Assembly: GCA_031276685.1 (NCBI GenBank)
Contig: JAISMQ010000098.1
Location: forward strand, 1 to 11,516
DNA from: Treponema sp.
GTDB taxonomy: Bacteria > Spirochaetota > Spirochaetia > Treponematales > Breznakiellaceae
Length of the DNA: 11,516 bases
Reading direction: 5' to 3'
Shown here one piece after another: positions 1 to 6,671 of the stretch. The position numbers were made by a program, and so were the translations under genes. The first letter of the stretch is position 1. Each line of letters opens with the position of its first letter. The notes under the pieces are model-generated. The model did no database searches and was not told the origin of the DNA. It saw nothing but the letters and a program-made list of their open reading frames with translations.

Positions 1-2
1 CC

Positions 3-353
3 GGCCCGGCGGGACGCGAAGGCCCCCGGCGCCACCAGGGCAGGGCGCGGCCCCCCGCACGGGGCAGGACGCAGGACGCGCCTCCCGCGCAGGCCGGGGG
101 AAGCTCCGGCGGCCCGGCGCAAAACCCGGCGCGGGGAACCGCAAACAGGCCCCCGGCCCGCCCCCAAAACAACGCCGCAGCCGGCCGCAGGCAGGGCCCC
201 CAGGCAGGGCCCCCAGGCAGGGGCGCGGAACCGGGGCGGCGCAAACGGGGCCCCCGGCAGGACCAGGGCGCCCCGTCCCCGGCAGCCGGAACCCCCGCTG
301 CCGGAAAGGGCTTTCTGGGCAAACTGCTGTCAATTTTCAAGCGGAAAAGCTAG
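3..353 (+). CDS. C-terminal part of a protein with a Pro/Gly/Arg/Gln-rich tail (partial, 5' end outside window)
   Basis: The frame with codons starting at position 3 is open to a TAG at 351-353 (116 codons) and contains no ATG, GTG or TTG, so the gene must begin upstream of the window. About 100 residues are low-complexity, dominated by Gly, Pro, Arg, Ala and Gln with very few acidic residues, so this tail is basic and surely disordered. It ends in a short amphipathic, lysine-rich segment, GFLGKLLSIFKRKS. Basic Gly/Arg/Pro tails of this sort occur on RNA helicases, ribonucleases and other nucleic-acid-binding proteins, but no domain is visible here and I do not assign a function. Local GC is extreme (88 % in the first 60 bases), which itself makes stop codons rare, so openness alone is weak evidence; the sensible C-terminus and G/C-ending codons are the better support. 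It converges with the metallophosphoesterase gene 37 bases away. Confidence 0.6.
   Translation, partial: GPAGREGPRRHQGRARPPARGRTQDAPPAQAGGSSGGPAQNPARGTANRPPARPQNNAAAGRRQGPQAGPPGRGAEPGRRKRGPRQDQGAPSPAAGTPAAGKGFLGKLLSIFKRKS
188..222. repeat. 13-base tandem repeat, about 2.7 copies
   Basis: The unit CAGGCAGGGCCCC occurs at 188-200 and exactly again at 201-213, with a partial third copy from 214 (CAGGCAGGG). Thirteen is not a multiple of three, so each unit shifts the reading frame, yet the gene stays open because this GC-rich DNA has almost no stops. It suggests slippage or local duplication within the low-complexity tail of the partial gene. Confidence 0.8.
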
Positions 354-390
354 ATCCGGCAGGGGCTTTGCCGCGCCCGGGGCTATGCAG

Positions 391-1353
391 TTATGGCGCG
401 GGGATAAGCCTGTCGGAAACCCAGGGAACCACAGGGTATGCATAATCAAGATCCCAGAATTCGTCAAGACGCATATCTGATGGAGTAGGCGGAATAAGGG
501 TAGTTTTTCTTCCCTTAAGCCGTATCTCTCCGTTGTCTAATATTGAAATAATTCCCCAGATGGGTTCTCTATACGGCAGGCAACAGTCAAAGTTGCCGTA
601 TTTTTGGTAGTCTTCTTTGCTATAATGCGGAATCCGTTCCGTGCGGTAGTCAGCGCCCAGCCACTGAAAAGACATACTGTTAATGCCAACGTAATAAATG
701 CCATTGATAATATTCATGTAATCCATGTGATGATGGCCAGTGAACACGGCACGAACCTTTTGAAAGCCAACTTTTTCATTTGCCATTTCCAGAATCCGCC
801 GGGTGTAGAATCCACCTTTAAGTCCACCGGGTGTATCTATATCGGGATATTCATGAATAAAAAGTATCGTTGGAAAATCCGTCGTATCCAGATCGGAGGC
901 AAGCCAGCGGCGCTGTTCTTTCTTTACGAAGCGGTAGCCCGCCTGGTAATCGGGCGTTTTATAAAAATCATTTTCAACTTCCTCGCTTCCATGAAGAACG
1001 ACAAAATGCCAGCCCTTATAGTCAAAAGAATAATATCGCTCCTTAATGGCGGCCCCCCAAAAGCCCAGAACTTCATCATACGAATAGGTTTTTATTACAC
1101 CGGCCTTTTCCGTGCTGCTGGATTCGTTATCGTGGTTTCCTATTACGTGGAACTTGGGGCCGGTAAAAGAATTCCAGACATCCACAAAGGGCCGGTTTTT
1201 TTCCCTGGGTCTGCAAAAATCGCCAAGCTGGATAATAAAATCAGGATGAACCCGGTTCATCTCGTCAATAAACGTTCTTAAACGGTCTACGGCGTCTGGC
1301 GCAAGATCGCAGTGTACATCGGCGCACATGCCGAATTTAACTATTTCTTTCAT
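391..1353 (-). CDS. Calcineurin-like metallophosphoesterase, AT-rich and probably acquired
   Basis: The 320-residue product carries the dinuclear-metal signature of the calcineurin-like phosphoesterase superfamily in order: D12-x-H14 (ADVH), G44-D45 (GDF), G72-N73-H74-D75 (GNHD), H167 (IHEYP) and G206-H207-H208-H209 (GHHH, the GHxH motif). Together these should bind two metal ions and hydrolyse a phosphomono- or diester; the substrate cannot be told from sequence. No signal peptide or membrane segment is seen, so it is probably cytoplasmic. The ATG (1351-1353, complement) has an excellent site, AAAAGGAGGGG, 4 to 14 bases upstream, which fixes the start. GC content is about 43 % in sampled stretches against 60-70 % in the flanking genes, pointing to recent transfer. 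It stands alone: convergent with the partial gene at the left and divergent from the CoA ligase at the right. Confidence 0.92.
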   Translation of the reverse strand: MKEIVKFGMCADVHCDLAPDAVDRLRTFIDEMNRVHPDFIIQLGDFCRPREKNRPFVDVWNSFTGPKFHVIGNHDNESSSTEKAGVIKTYSYDEVLGFWGAAIKERYYSFDYKGWHFVVLHGSEEVENDFYKTPDYQAGYRFVKKEQRRWLASDLDTTDFPTILFIHEYPDIDTPGGLKGGFYTRRILEMANEKVGFQKVRAVFTGHHHMDYMNIINGIYYVGINSMSFQWLGADYRTERIPHYSKEDYQKYGNFDCCLPYREPIWGIISILDNGEIRLKGRKTTLIPPTPSDMRLDEFWDLDYAYPVVPWVSDRLIPAP

Positions 1354-1402
1354 AAAACCCCTCCTTTTAGAAATTCTCTGCCTTGCGGAGAAAATCGCCT
1401 TG

Positions 1403-1434
1403 CCGCAATTTTTTATGCTACAACAAATTGGCGG
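1403..1434. promoter_or_regulatory. Inverted repeat overlapping the candidate metallophosphoesterase promoter
   Basis: CCGCAATTT (1403-1411) pairs with AAATTGGCGG (1425-1434) with a single bulged G and a 13-base spacer. The minus-strand -10 candidate (1415-1420) lies in the spacer between the two arms, as expected for an operator. It could instead be a hairpin, because a TTTT run follows on the plus strand, but nothing upstream on that strand needs terminating. Confidence 0.3.
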
Positions 1435-1444
1435 TTTTCTCCAA
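1415..1444 (-). promoter_or_regulatory. Candidate promoter of the metallophosphoesterase gene
   Basis: On the minus strand TTGGAG (1439-1444) and TAGCAT (1415-1420) are separated by 18 bases. The match to the sigma-70 consensus is moderate (3/6 and 4/6). Transcription would begin near 1408, leaving a leader of about 55 bases before the ATG. Confidence 0.3.
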
Positions 1445-1579
1445 TACCCTCACCGGAACCAAACCAGCGGTTTCCTTTACTTCATCCGGTCGACCCTGGA
1501 CTGGCATATAGCAAAATAATCCGAACCCTTCCCCCCGCGGTCTGCCCCCTGGCCTGCCCGGCGCGGCCTTGTCCGGCAC

Positions 1580-1609
1580 TTGCGCAGGGCGGCGGGTCTG
1601 TGCTAGTGT
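1580..1609 (+). promoter_or_regulatory. Candidate extended -10 promoter of the CoA ligase gene
   Basis: TTGCGC (1580-1585) is followed after 18 bases by TAGTGT (1604-1609), which is preceded by TGC, an extended -10 arrangement. The predicted start near 1616 gives a leader of about 30 bases containing the ligase ribosome binding site. The -10 match is only moderate. Confidence 0.3.
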
Positions 1610-1645
1610 ACTTTTACATAGAAACACGGTCCGGGAGGAACGCAG

Positions 1646-2881
1646 ATGGAAATGACCACGGGGATGCTGGAAGGGATTCGGGGATCGATAGCCCATGCCA
1701 AAAAAAGCGCTTTTTACGCCGGGTACTTCCGGGGGATAGAGGCGGGGGACATAAAGAGCCGGGAGGACTTTGAAAAACTGCCCTTTACGGGGAAGGACGA
1801 TCTGCGGGAAGCCTACCCGCTGGGGCTTCTGGCGGCGGACGATGAACGGGTGGTGCGGATCCACTCTTCTTCGGGGACCACGGGCACGCCGGTGATCATC
1901 CCCTACACCCAAAAGGACGTGGACGACTGGGCCCTTATGTTCAAGCGCTGCTACGAGACTGCGGGGGTTACTGCGAAAGACCGGGTCCAGATCACCCCCG
2001 GCTACGGCCTGTGGACCGCGGGGATCGGGTTCCAGCTTGGGGCGGAACGGCTGGGGGCCATGACTATCCCCATGGGGCCGGGAAACACCGACAAGCAGCT
2101 AAAAAGGATGGAGGACCTTAAATCCACGGTCCTCTGCGCCACGTCGTCCGACGCGCTGCTCCTGGCGGAAGAGATAGAGCGGCGCGGGATACGGGACAGG
2201 ATCTGCCTGAAAAAGAGCCTGATCGGTTCGGAACGCTGGGGAGAAAAGATGCGCAGCCGCATCGCGGCGGAACTGGGGGTGGAGCTGTACGACATCTACG
2301 GCCTTACGGAGATCTACGGCCCCGGTATCGGCATTAGCTGCCCCCACGCCTGCGGCATGCATATATGGACCGATTACCTTTACTACGAAATTATCGATCC
2401 CCGCACGGGCGCGGTGCTGGGCCCCGGGGAGATTGGCGAACTGGTAATTACGACCCTTCGCAAAGAGGGCGCCCCCCTTATCCGCTACCGTACCCGCGAT
2501 CTAACCAGGGAAATTCCCGGCCGCTGCCCCTGCGGCAGCCCCTTCCCCCGCATCGACACCCTTATCGGGCGGTCCGATGACATGGTCAAGGTAAAGGGGG
2601 TCATGATATACCCCGGCAAAGTGGACGAGCTTCTGGCCTCCGTCCCCGACGTGTCCAGCGAATACCAGATACAGATTGACCACCTTAACGGGCGGGACAT
2701 TCTTAACATCCTGTTTGAAACCGCCCTTAGCGGGGCGGAGGAGCGGAAAAACCTGGAAAAGACCGTGGAAGAGGCTTTTAAGGAGCGGATCGGCCTTACC
2801 CCCAAGCCCAAAGCCGTAGGCATGGGGGAACTCCCCCGGAGCGAGAAAAAATCCACCCGGATCTTCGACAACCGTTACTAA
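1646..2881 (+). CDS. Phenylacetate-CoA ligase family (PaaK-like) AMP-forming enzyme
   Basis: The 411-residue product belongs to the adenylate-forming superfamily, PaaK branch, which activates an aryl or related carboxylic acid with ATP to an acyl-adenylate and then to the CoA thioester. Visible motifs in order: the ATP loop HSSSGTTGTP (73-82), YDIYGLTE (215-222), YRTRDL (281-286), the cysteine-containing CPCGSPFPRI (294-303) typical of PaaK proteins, the hinge region GRSDDMVKVKG (308-318), and the C-terminal LPRSEKKS, whose lysine (401 or 402) is the expected catalytic lysine. The ATG at 1646 is supported by GGGAGGA at 1633-1639. The N-terminus is about 20 residues shorter than usual PaaK proteins and lacks the opening tryptophan-containing helix, but the rest is intact. 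Such enzymes often accompany indolepyruvate or phenylpyruvate ferredoxin oxidoreductases; no such partner is in the window, so the true substrate (phenylacetate, indoleacetate or another acid) is open. Confidence 0.9.
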   Translation: MEMTTGMLEGIRGSIAHAKKSAFYAGYFRGIEAGDIKSREDFEKLPFTGKDDLREAYPLGLLAADDERVVRIHSSSGTTGTPVIIPYTQKDVDDWALMFKRCYETAGVTAKDRVQITPGYGLWTAGIGFQLGAERLGAMTIPMGPGNTDKQLKRMEDLKSTVLCATSSDALLLAEEIERRGIRDRICLKKSLIGSERWGEKMRSRIAAELGVELYDIYGLTEIYGPGIGISCPHACGMHIWTDYLYYEIIDPRTGAVLGPGEIGELVITTLRKEGAPLIRYRTRDLTREIPGRCPCGSPFPRIDTLIGRSDDMVKVKGVMIYPGKVDELLASVPDVSSEYQIQIDHLNGRDILNILFETALSGAEERKNLEKTVEEAFKERIGLTPKPKAVGMGELPRSEKKSTRIFDNRY

Positions 2882-2896
2882 AACTGTTGCTAAAAC
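2874..2896. repeat. Imperfect 12-base-period duplication across the ligase stop codon
   Basis: GTTACTAAAAC (2874-2884, containing the TAA stop) is repeated as GTTGCTAAAAC (2886-2896) with one mismatch. It repeats the stop region and would be a minor slippage product. Confidence 0.4.
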
Positions 2897-2933
2897 CGCC
2901 GCCGGGCGCGGCGTCTGTTAGCGCGGCGGGCTG

Positions 2934-3368
2934 TTAGATAAAGTACATAAGGGATTCTTTTGTGTCGGTCGAACAGACTACGGCGGAAAGGGGTTTCTGA
3001 TCGATGGCCCTGGCAATTCCTTCGTTCATCGGGTCGAACACGGCGGTTCTGATGCAGCGCTGCAGCCGGGTTTCCTGGGCGCCGGGGAGGGGCGGGTCCA
3101 CCACCAGCATGTCCCCCTCCAGCACGCGCAGCACGTCCCCCAGGATAATATCCTGGGCGGGCCTGGTCAGCGCGTAGCCGCCGGAAGCGCCCTTGACGGA
3201 TCTGATAAAACCGGAACGCCTGAGTATTATGGCCACCTGTTCCAGGTAGCGGATCGATATACCTTTCCGCTCGGCGACAACCGCCAGCGGTATGTGGGAT
3301 TCCCCGGCGTGTTCGGCCAGATCGACAAGCAGCCTAATCCCATAACGGCCCCGCGTGGAAATTTTCAT
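2934..3368 (-). CDS. Rrf2-family transcriptional regulator without the Fe-S cysteines
   Basis: This 144-residue protein begins MKISTRGRYGIRLL, the hallmark opening of Rrf2 regulators, continues through the recognition-helix region GISIRYLEQ (about 36-44) and the wing VKGASGGYALTRP (58-70), then LGDVLRVLEG (76-85). It should be a dimeric winged-helix DNA-binding protein. Where IscR-type members carry three clustered cysteines, this one has only C105 (with a second, distant C132), so it probably does not hold an Fe-S cluster in the standard way; CymR, the cysteine-metabolism repressor of Bacillus, likewise lacks them. Its ATG overlaps the TGA of the upstream Rrf2 gene in an ATGA (3365-3368), implying translational coupling. 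It is the last gene of the three-gene unit and converges with the CoA ligase 52 bases away. The target genes are unknown. Confidence 0.92.
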   Translation of the reverse strand: MKISTRGRYGIRLLVDLAEHAGESHIPLAVVAERKGISIRYLEQVAIILRRSGFIRSVKGASGGYALTRPAQDIILGDVLRVLEGDMLVVDPPLPGAQETRLQRCIRTAVFDPMNEGIARAIDQKPLSAVVCSTDTKESLMYFI

Positions 3369-3796
3369 ATCGTGTACTCTACCTGATCCATGGTTTGATA
3401 GGCCCGCACCAGATCCTGCAAGGTAAGGGAATCCACGCAGGCGGAAATTTCATCGTACAGTTCCACCCAGGTCTGCCGGGACCCGCAGGTGTCCCGCAGG
3501 GGGCAGGCATTGACGCTGATACATTCCACGGGTTCCAGGGATCCTTCCACGGCCCGCAGAATATCCCCCGCGGTGATCTTGTCCGGGTCCCTCCCCGGCA
3601 CATAGCCCCCCTGGGGCCCCCGGAAGCCCTGCACAATCCCCGCCTTTCGCAGGGGGATAAAAAGCTGTTCCAGGTAGCCTTCCGATATCCCCGTGTTTTC
3701 CGCGATAACCCGGGTGCTTGTGTATTCCCCCGTGGGCAGCAGGGCCATGTAGAGAAGGGCCTCCAGCGAGTAACGCCCCTTGGTAGAGATTCTCAT
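3365..3796 (-). CDS. Rrf2-family regulator with IscR-spaced cysteines
   Basis: The 143-residue product opens MRISTKGRYSLEALL and has the Rrf2 helix GISEGYLEQ (36-44), the wing FRGPQGGYVPG (58-68) and ITAGDILRAVEG (74-85). Three cysteines, C92, C98 and C104 (C-x5-C-x5-C), fall at the same positions as the [2Fe-2S] ligands of E. coli IscR. The fourth IscR ligand, H107, is an arginine here, so cluster ligation would need another residue. I infer an Fe-S, redox or cysteine-status sensor. The start overlaps the stop of the trans-sulfuration enzyme gene as ATGA (3793-3796), and its own stop overlaps the next Rrf2 start the same way, so all three are almost certainly made from one mRNA. Being encoded directly behind a sulfur amino-acid enzyme suggests control of sulfur or Fe-S metabolism and probably autoregulation from the promoter upstream of that enzyme gene. 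Confidence 0.93.
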   Translation of the reverse strand: MRISTKGRYSLEALLYMALLPTGEYTSTRVIAENTGISEGYLEQLFIPLRKAGIVQGFRGPQGGYVPGRDPDKITAGDILRAVEGSLEPVECISVNACPLRDTCGSRQTWVELYDEISACVDSLTLQDLVRAYQTMDQVEYTI

Positions 3797-4980
3797 GGTT
3801 CGCGGGCGCAGCGCTTAAAGGCCGCGTCGAGATCGGCGATAAGGTCGTCCGGGCTTTCGATGCCCACGGACAGCCGCATAAGCCGGTCGTTTACCCCTGC
3901 GGACAGCCGCATCGGCTCCGGTATAGCCGAATGGGTTTGTACCAGCGGGTACGTGATCAGGGACTCCACGCCCCCCAGACTTTCGGCAAAGAGGATAAGG
4001 GATACGCTCCGCAGTATAACCGGCACATCGGCGGCCCGCTTTAGGTAGAACGAGATCATGCCGCTGTGCCCGCGGGCCTGGGCGGCGGAAAGCCTGAACT
4101 GGGGGTGGTCCTCAAAACCTGTGTAAAACACCTTCTCCACCCGTTCCTGGCCCCGCAGCCACTCGGCGATTTTGCGCCCGCCCAGCGCGTGCCGCTCCAT
4201 CCGCAGGGCCAGCGTCTTGATCCCCCGCAGGGTAAGCCAACTGTCAAAAGGCCCCAGGCTTGCCCCCTCGCTTTTCTGTATGTTCCGCAGCGGCTCCTCC
4301 AGGTCTTCGCGGGAGTGGACCAAAAAACCGGACAGCGTGTCGTTGTGCCCGGCCAGGTACTTCGTCCCGCTGTGGACCACCAGATCCGCCCCCAGGGCCA
4401 GGGGATTCTGAAAATAGGGGGAGAGAAAGGTGTTGTCCACCGCCAGCAGCCCCCCCCTTCGGTGGATAAGGTCCGCGCACAGGCGGATATCCGTCACCTT
4501 CATCATCGGGTTGGAGGGAGTTTCGATAAAGATGGCCCTGGTCTCGTCCCGCATCGCGCCCCGCAGCCTGGCGGCATCGCTCGTATCGACCCAGGAAAAA
4601 GAAAAACCGTAGCTCCGGTAAAAATCGTTCAAAAGCCGGTAGGTCCCGCCGTAGAGGTCCTCGGAGATCAGCAGGTGATCCCCCGGCTTGAACAGCTTGA
4701 TAAATGCGGAAATCGCCCCCATGCCGCTGGCAAAGGCAAGGGCGTAAGCCCCCCCCTCCAGCCGGGCCAGGGTCCGCTCCAGCTCCGCCCTGGTGGGGTT
4801 GGAGCCCCGGCCGTAATCGAAACCGGTACTCTCCCCCAGGCCGGGGTGCCTGAACGTCGAACTTTGGTAAATCGGGACGCTTACGGCGCCGGTAAGGCCC
4901 TCGAAAGGGCTCCCCCCATGCACCGCCAGGGTATCCAGCGACAGCCCCGCCGGGGGAGGGCAGGCTTCCGTGCTAATCAC
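3793..4980 (-). CDS. PLP-dependent trans-sulfuration enzyme (cystathionine gamma-synthase / gamma-lyase / O-acylhomoserine sulfhydrylase type)
   Basis: The 395-residue protein is a Cys/Met metabolism PLP enzyme of normal family length. Seen in order: YGRGSNPT (57-64), whose Tyr and Arg contact the cofactor phosphate of the neighbouring subunit; SGMGAISA (85-92); YGGTYR (110-115); VDNTFLSP with Asp182 for the pyridine nitrogen; HSGTKYLAGHND with Lys207 as the Schiff-base lysine; and the C-terminal SLGGVESLITYP (334-345) and RLSVGIES (369-376). It should handle homoserine-derived or cystathionine substrates in methionine/cysteine interconversion. Members with synthase, lyase and sulfhydrylase activity share these motifs, so the exact reaction is not decided; the ITYPLVQTH segment recalls Bacillus MetI. 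Translation starts at GTG (4978-4980) with AGGAG six bases upstream; the overlapping ATG in another frame meets a stop at once. It is the first gene of an operon with two Rrf2 regulators. Confidence 0.93.
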   Translation of the reverse strand: MISTEACPPPAGLSLDTLAVHGGSPFEGLTGAVSVPIYQSSTFRHPGLGESTGFDYGRGSNPTRAELERTLARLEGGAYALAFASGMGAISAFIKLFKPGDHLLISEDLYGGTYRLLNDFYRSYGFSFSWVDTSDAARLRGAMRDETRAIFIETPSNPMMKVTDIRLCADLIHRRGGLLAVDNTFLSPYFQNPLALGADLVVHSGTKYLAGHNDTLSGFLVHSREDLEEPLRNIQKSEGASLGPFDSWLTLRGIKTLALRMERHALGGRKIAEWLRGQERVEKVFYTGFEDHPQFRLSAAQARGHSGMISFYLKRAADVPVILRSVSLILFAESLGGVESLITYPLVQTHSAIPEPMRLSAGVNDRLMRLSVGIESPDDLIADLDAAFKRCAREP

Positions 4981-4997
4981 ATAAAACTCCTAGCAGG

Positions 4998-5027
4998 ATT
5001 GTAGGATATAGGCAAGCCACGTGACAA
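4998..5027 (-). promoter_or_regulatory. Promoter of the trans-sulfuration / Rrf2 / Rrf2 operon
   Basis: On the minus strand TTGTCA (5022-5027) and TACAAT (4998-5003) are each 5/6 matches to consensus with an 18-base spacer. Transcription would start near 4991, giving an unusually short leader of about 11 bases that begins at the ribosome binding site. A CACGTG palindrome (5018-5023) overlaps the spacer and -35 and could be part of an operator. Confidence 0.55.
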
Positions 5028-5049
5028 GGGCCCTGAAATCAACTCGCTA

Positions 5050-5078
5050 TTGCTAACCAGGTTTTTGGGCCGTATAAT
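5050..5078 (+). promoter_or_regulatory. Promoter of the NhaC-type antiporter gene
   Basis: TTGCTA (5050-5055, 4/6) and a perfect TATAAT (5073-5078) are separated by the ideal 17 bases. The start near 5085 leaves a leader of about 20 bases containing the ribosome binding site. It lies back to back with the promoter of the trans-sulfuration operon, so a regulator bound in this 125-base gap could affect both. Confidence 0.65.
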
Positions 5079-5105
5079 ATTTCCAATCGCCGCGAAGGAG
5101 GAACT

Positions 5106-6662
5106 ATGGAATTTCAGACCGTTTCGGCCGGATGGCTGTCCGTCCTGCCGCCGATTATTGCTATTTCCCTGGCGCTGATCACCAAAGAAGTGATCTTCTC
5201 CCTCTTGATGGGCATCCTTTCCGGAACGCTGATCTACAGCCTTCTTATGGGGCTGGGGGCGGCGGGGGCCCTGCATGTAACGATTGATCTGATGATCGCG
5301 AAGGTGGGCGCGAACGCCTCCATGGTGATTTTCCTGGCAATGTTGGGGGCGCTGGTCGTGCTGGTTACCCGGGCGGGCGGTTCTGCGGCCTACGGAAACT
5401 GGGCGGCGAAAAGGCTCAAGGGCAAGCGCAGCGCGGGCGTCGCCGCCGGCTTCCTGGGTATGCTGATTTTTATCGACGATTACTTTAACTGTCTGGCGGT
5501 GGGCACGGTAATGAAGCCCGTTACCGACAAATACAACATGTCACGGGAAAAACTCGCCTACATTATCGACGCCACCGCGGCGCCGGTGTGCATCATCGCC
5601 CCTATTTCATCGTGGGCGGCGTCGGTTATCTCGTACTACCCCACCCAGACGGGGATCACCGGCATGCAGGCCTTTGTAAGCTCCATCCCCATGAACCTGT
5701 ACGCGGTACTCACCCTCATCATGGTGCTGTGGCTTAACCTGCGTAAAAACGGCGATTTTGGCCCCATGGCGCAGGCGGAGCGCCGGGCGGAGGAGCAGGG
5801 GGCGGCCGCGACTACTGCGAACGCCGGGGGGGAAGCGGCCTACGCAGAAAAAGTGTCCGACAGGGGGACGGTGCTGGACCTCGTGGTGCCCGTACTGTTC
5901 CTGGTGGTCTTTTCCGTGCTGGCGATGCTTTACTACGGCGGGTTTTGGGAAGGCAAAAACGTGTTTGACGCCTTTGGCGACACGGACGCCGGATCGGCCC
6001 TTGCCCTGGGGGGCTTCGGCGCGCTTTTTGTGGCCTTTTTTGTCTTTGTCCCCCGCAAGCTGATGAGTTTTGCCGATTTTTTCGCCGGGGTCGCGGACGG
6101 GGTAAAGTCCATGGTGATCGCCCTTATCATCCTGTCCCTGGCCTGGACCATTAGCGGGGTATGCCGGGATCTGCTGGCAACGGATCTGTACGTGGCGGAA
6201 CTGGTGCAGCACTCAAATCTCCCGGTGCTGCTGATCCCCGCCATCATGTTTGTCATAGCGGCGGGTCTGTCCTTCGCAACCGGGACCGCCTGGGGGACTT
6301 TTGGTATTCTTATCCCCATCACAATCGCGGTCTGCGACATTGTGGCCCCCTTTCTTTCGGTTACTTCGCTTTCGGCGGTACTCGCGGGGTCGGTGTTCGG
6401 CGACCATTGCTCCCCCATTTCGGACACAACGATCCTCTCCTCCACGGGGGCGGGCTGTAACCACATAAGCCATGTATCAACCCAGATACCCTACGCCCTT
6501 ACGGTGGCGGCGGTCTGCGTTGTCGGCTACGTTGTCGCGGGGCTTACCGCGCCGCTCGGCTTCGGCGTCAGCATCGGGATTACGCTGCCAATCAGCTTAG
6601 CTTTGCTGTGCGCCCTCCTGCTCGTGCTTCCAAAACTTACGCCGGGCGTTTCCAGGCGCTGA
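5106..6662 (+). CDS. Na+/H+ antiporter, NhaC family
   Basis: The 518-residue product is a polytopic inner-membrane protein with about a dozen hydrophobic segments, for example 11-24, 29-50, 72-90, 110-124, 190-211, 256-278, 297-316, 334-352, 372-392, 395-412, 460-482 and 488-510. Family hallmarks are FIDDYFNCLAVGT (122-134), ATGTAWGTFGILIP (391-404) and the strongly conserved FGDHCSPISDTT followed by ILSSTGAGCNHISHVSTQIPYA (431-464). Such proteins exchange internal Na+ for external protons, or in some relatives couple to organic acids such as malate and lactate, so the exact substrate pair is not certain. A charged, Ala-rich cytoplasmic loop spans about 212-256. AAGGAGG lies four bases before the ATG. 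The gene is transcribed alone from its own promoter and its stop is 9 bases from the convergent stop of the GltS-type gene, leaving no room for a separate terminator. Confidence 0.92.
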   Translation: MEFQTVSAGWLSVLPPIIAISLALITKEVIFSLLMGILSGTLIYSLLMGLGAAGALHVTIDLMIAKVGANASMVIFLAMLGALVVLVTRAGGSAAYGNWAAKRLKGKRSAGVAAGFLGMLIFIDDYFNCLAVGTVMKPVTDKYNMSREKLAYIIDATAAPVCIIAPISSWAASVISYYPTQTGITGMQAFVSSIPMNLYAVLTLIMVLWLNLRKNGDFGPMAQAERRAEEQGAAATTANAGGEAAYAEKVSDRGTVLDLVVPVLFLVVFSVLAMLYYGGFWEGKNVFDAFGDTDAGSALALGGFGALFVAFFVFVPRKLMSFADFFAGVADGVKSMVIALIILSLAWTISGVCRDLLATDLYVAELVQHSNLPVLLIPAIMFVIAAGLSFATGTAWGTFGILIPITIAVCDIVAPFLSVTSLSAVLAGSVFGDHCSPISDTTILSSTGAGCNHISHVSTQIPYALTVAAVCVVGYVVAGLTAPLGFGVSIGITLPISLALLCALLLVLPKLTPGVSRR

Positions 6663-6671
6663 CACGCCGTT

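Larger units (their letters stand above)
1354..1645. other. Divergent intergenic spacer
   Basis: This 292-base stretch separates the metallophosphoesterase (-) and the CoA ligase (+). I find no convincing small gene. The left half is AT-rich like the metallophosphoesterase gene and the right half GC-rich like the ligase, so the composition boundary lies inside it, around 1520-1540. It contains a candidate promoter for each gene and an inverted repeat (separate entries). Confidence 0.6.

Noticed and set aside
357..373. CGGCA/TGCCG hairpin after the partial gene as a terminator
   Set aside because: Only five base pairs and no T run; too weak to call.
1403..1440. Inverted repeat plus TTTTCT read as a plus-strand terminator
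   Set aside because: It lies in a divergent spacer with no plus-strand gene ending before it; an operator role fits better.
2896..2929. CCGCCG/CGGCGG hairpin between the convergent CoA ligase and Rrf2 gene as a terminator
   Set aside because: The loop is long (22 bases), the stem is plain GC-rich sequence and no T run follows on either strand.
4066..5004. Long plus-strand open frame antisense to the trans-sulfuration gene
   Set aside because: It mirrors a gene with all PLP-enzyme motifs on the minus strand; the translation is Pro/Gln/Gly-rich and unlike any protein I know.
4981..5105. SAM or other methionine/cysteine riboswitch before the trans-sulfuration gene
   Set aside because: The likely leader is about 11 bases and the gap already holds two promoters; no aptamer-like set of helices is visible.
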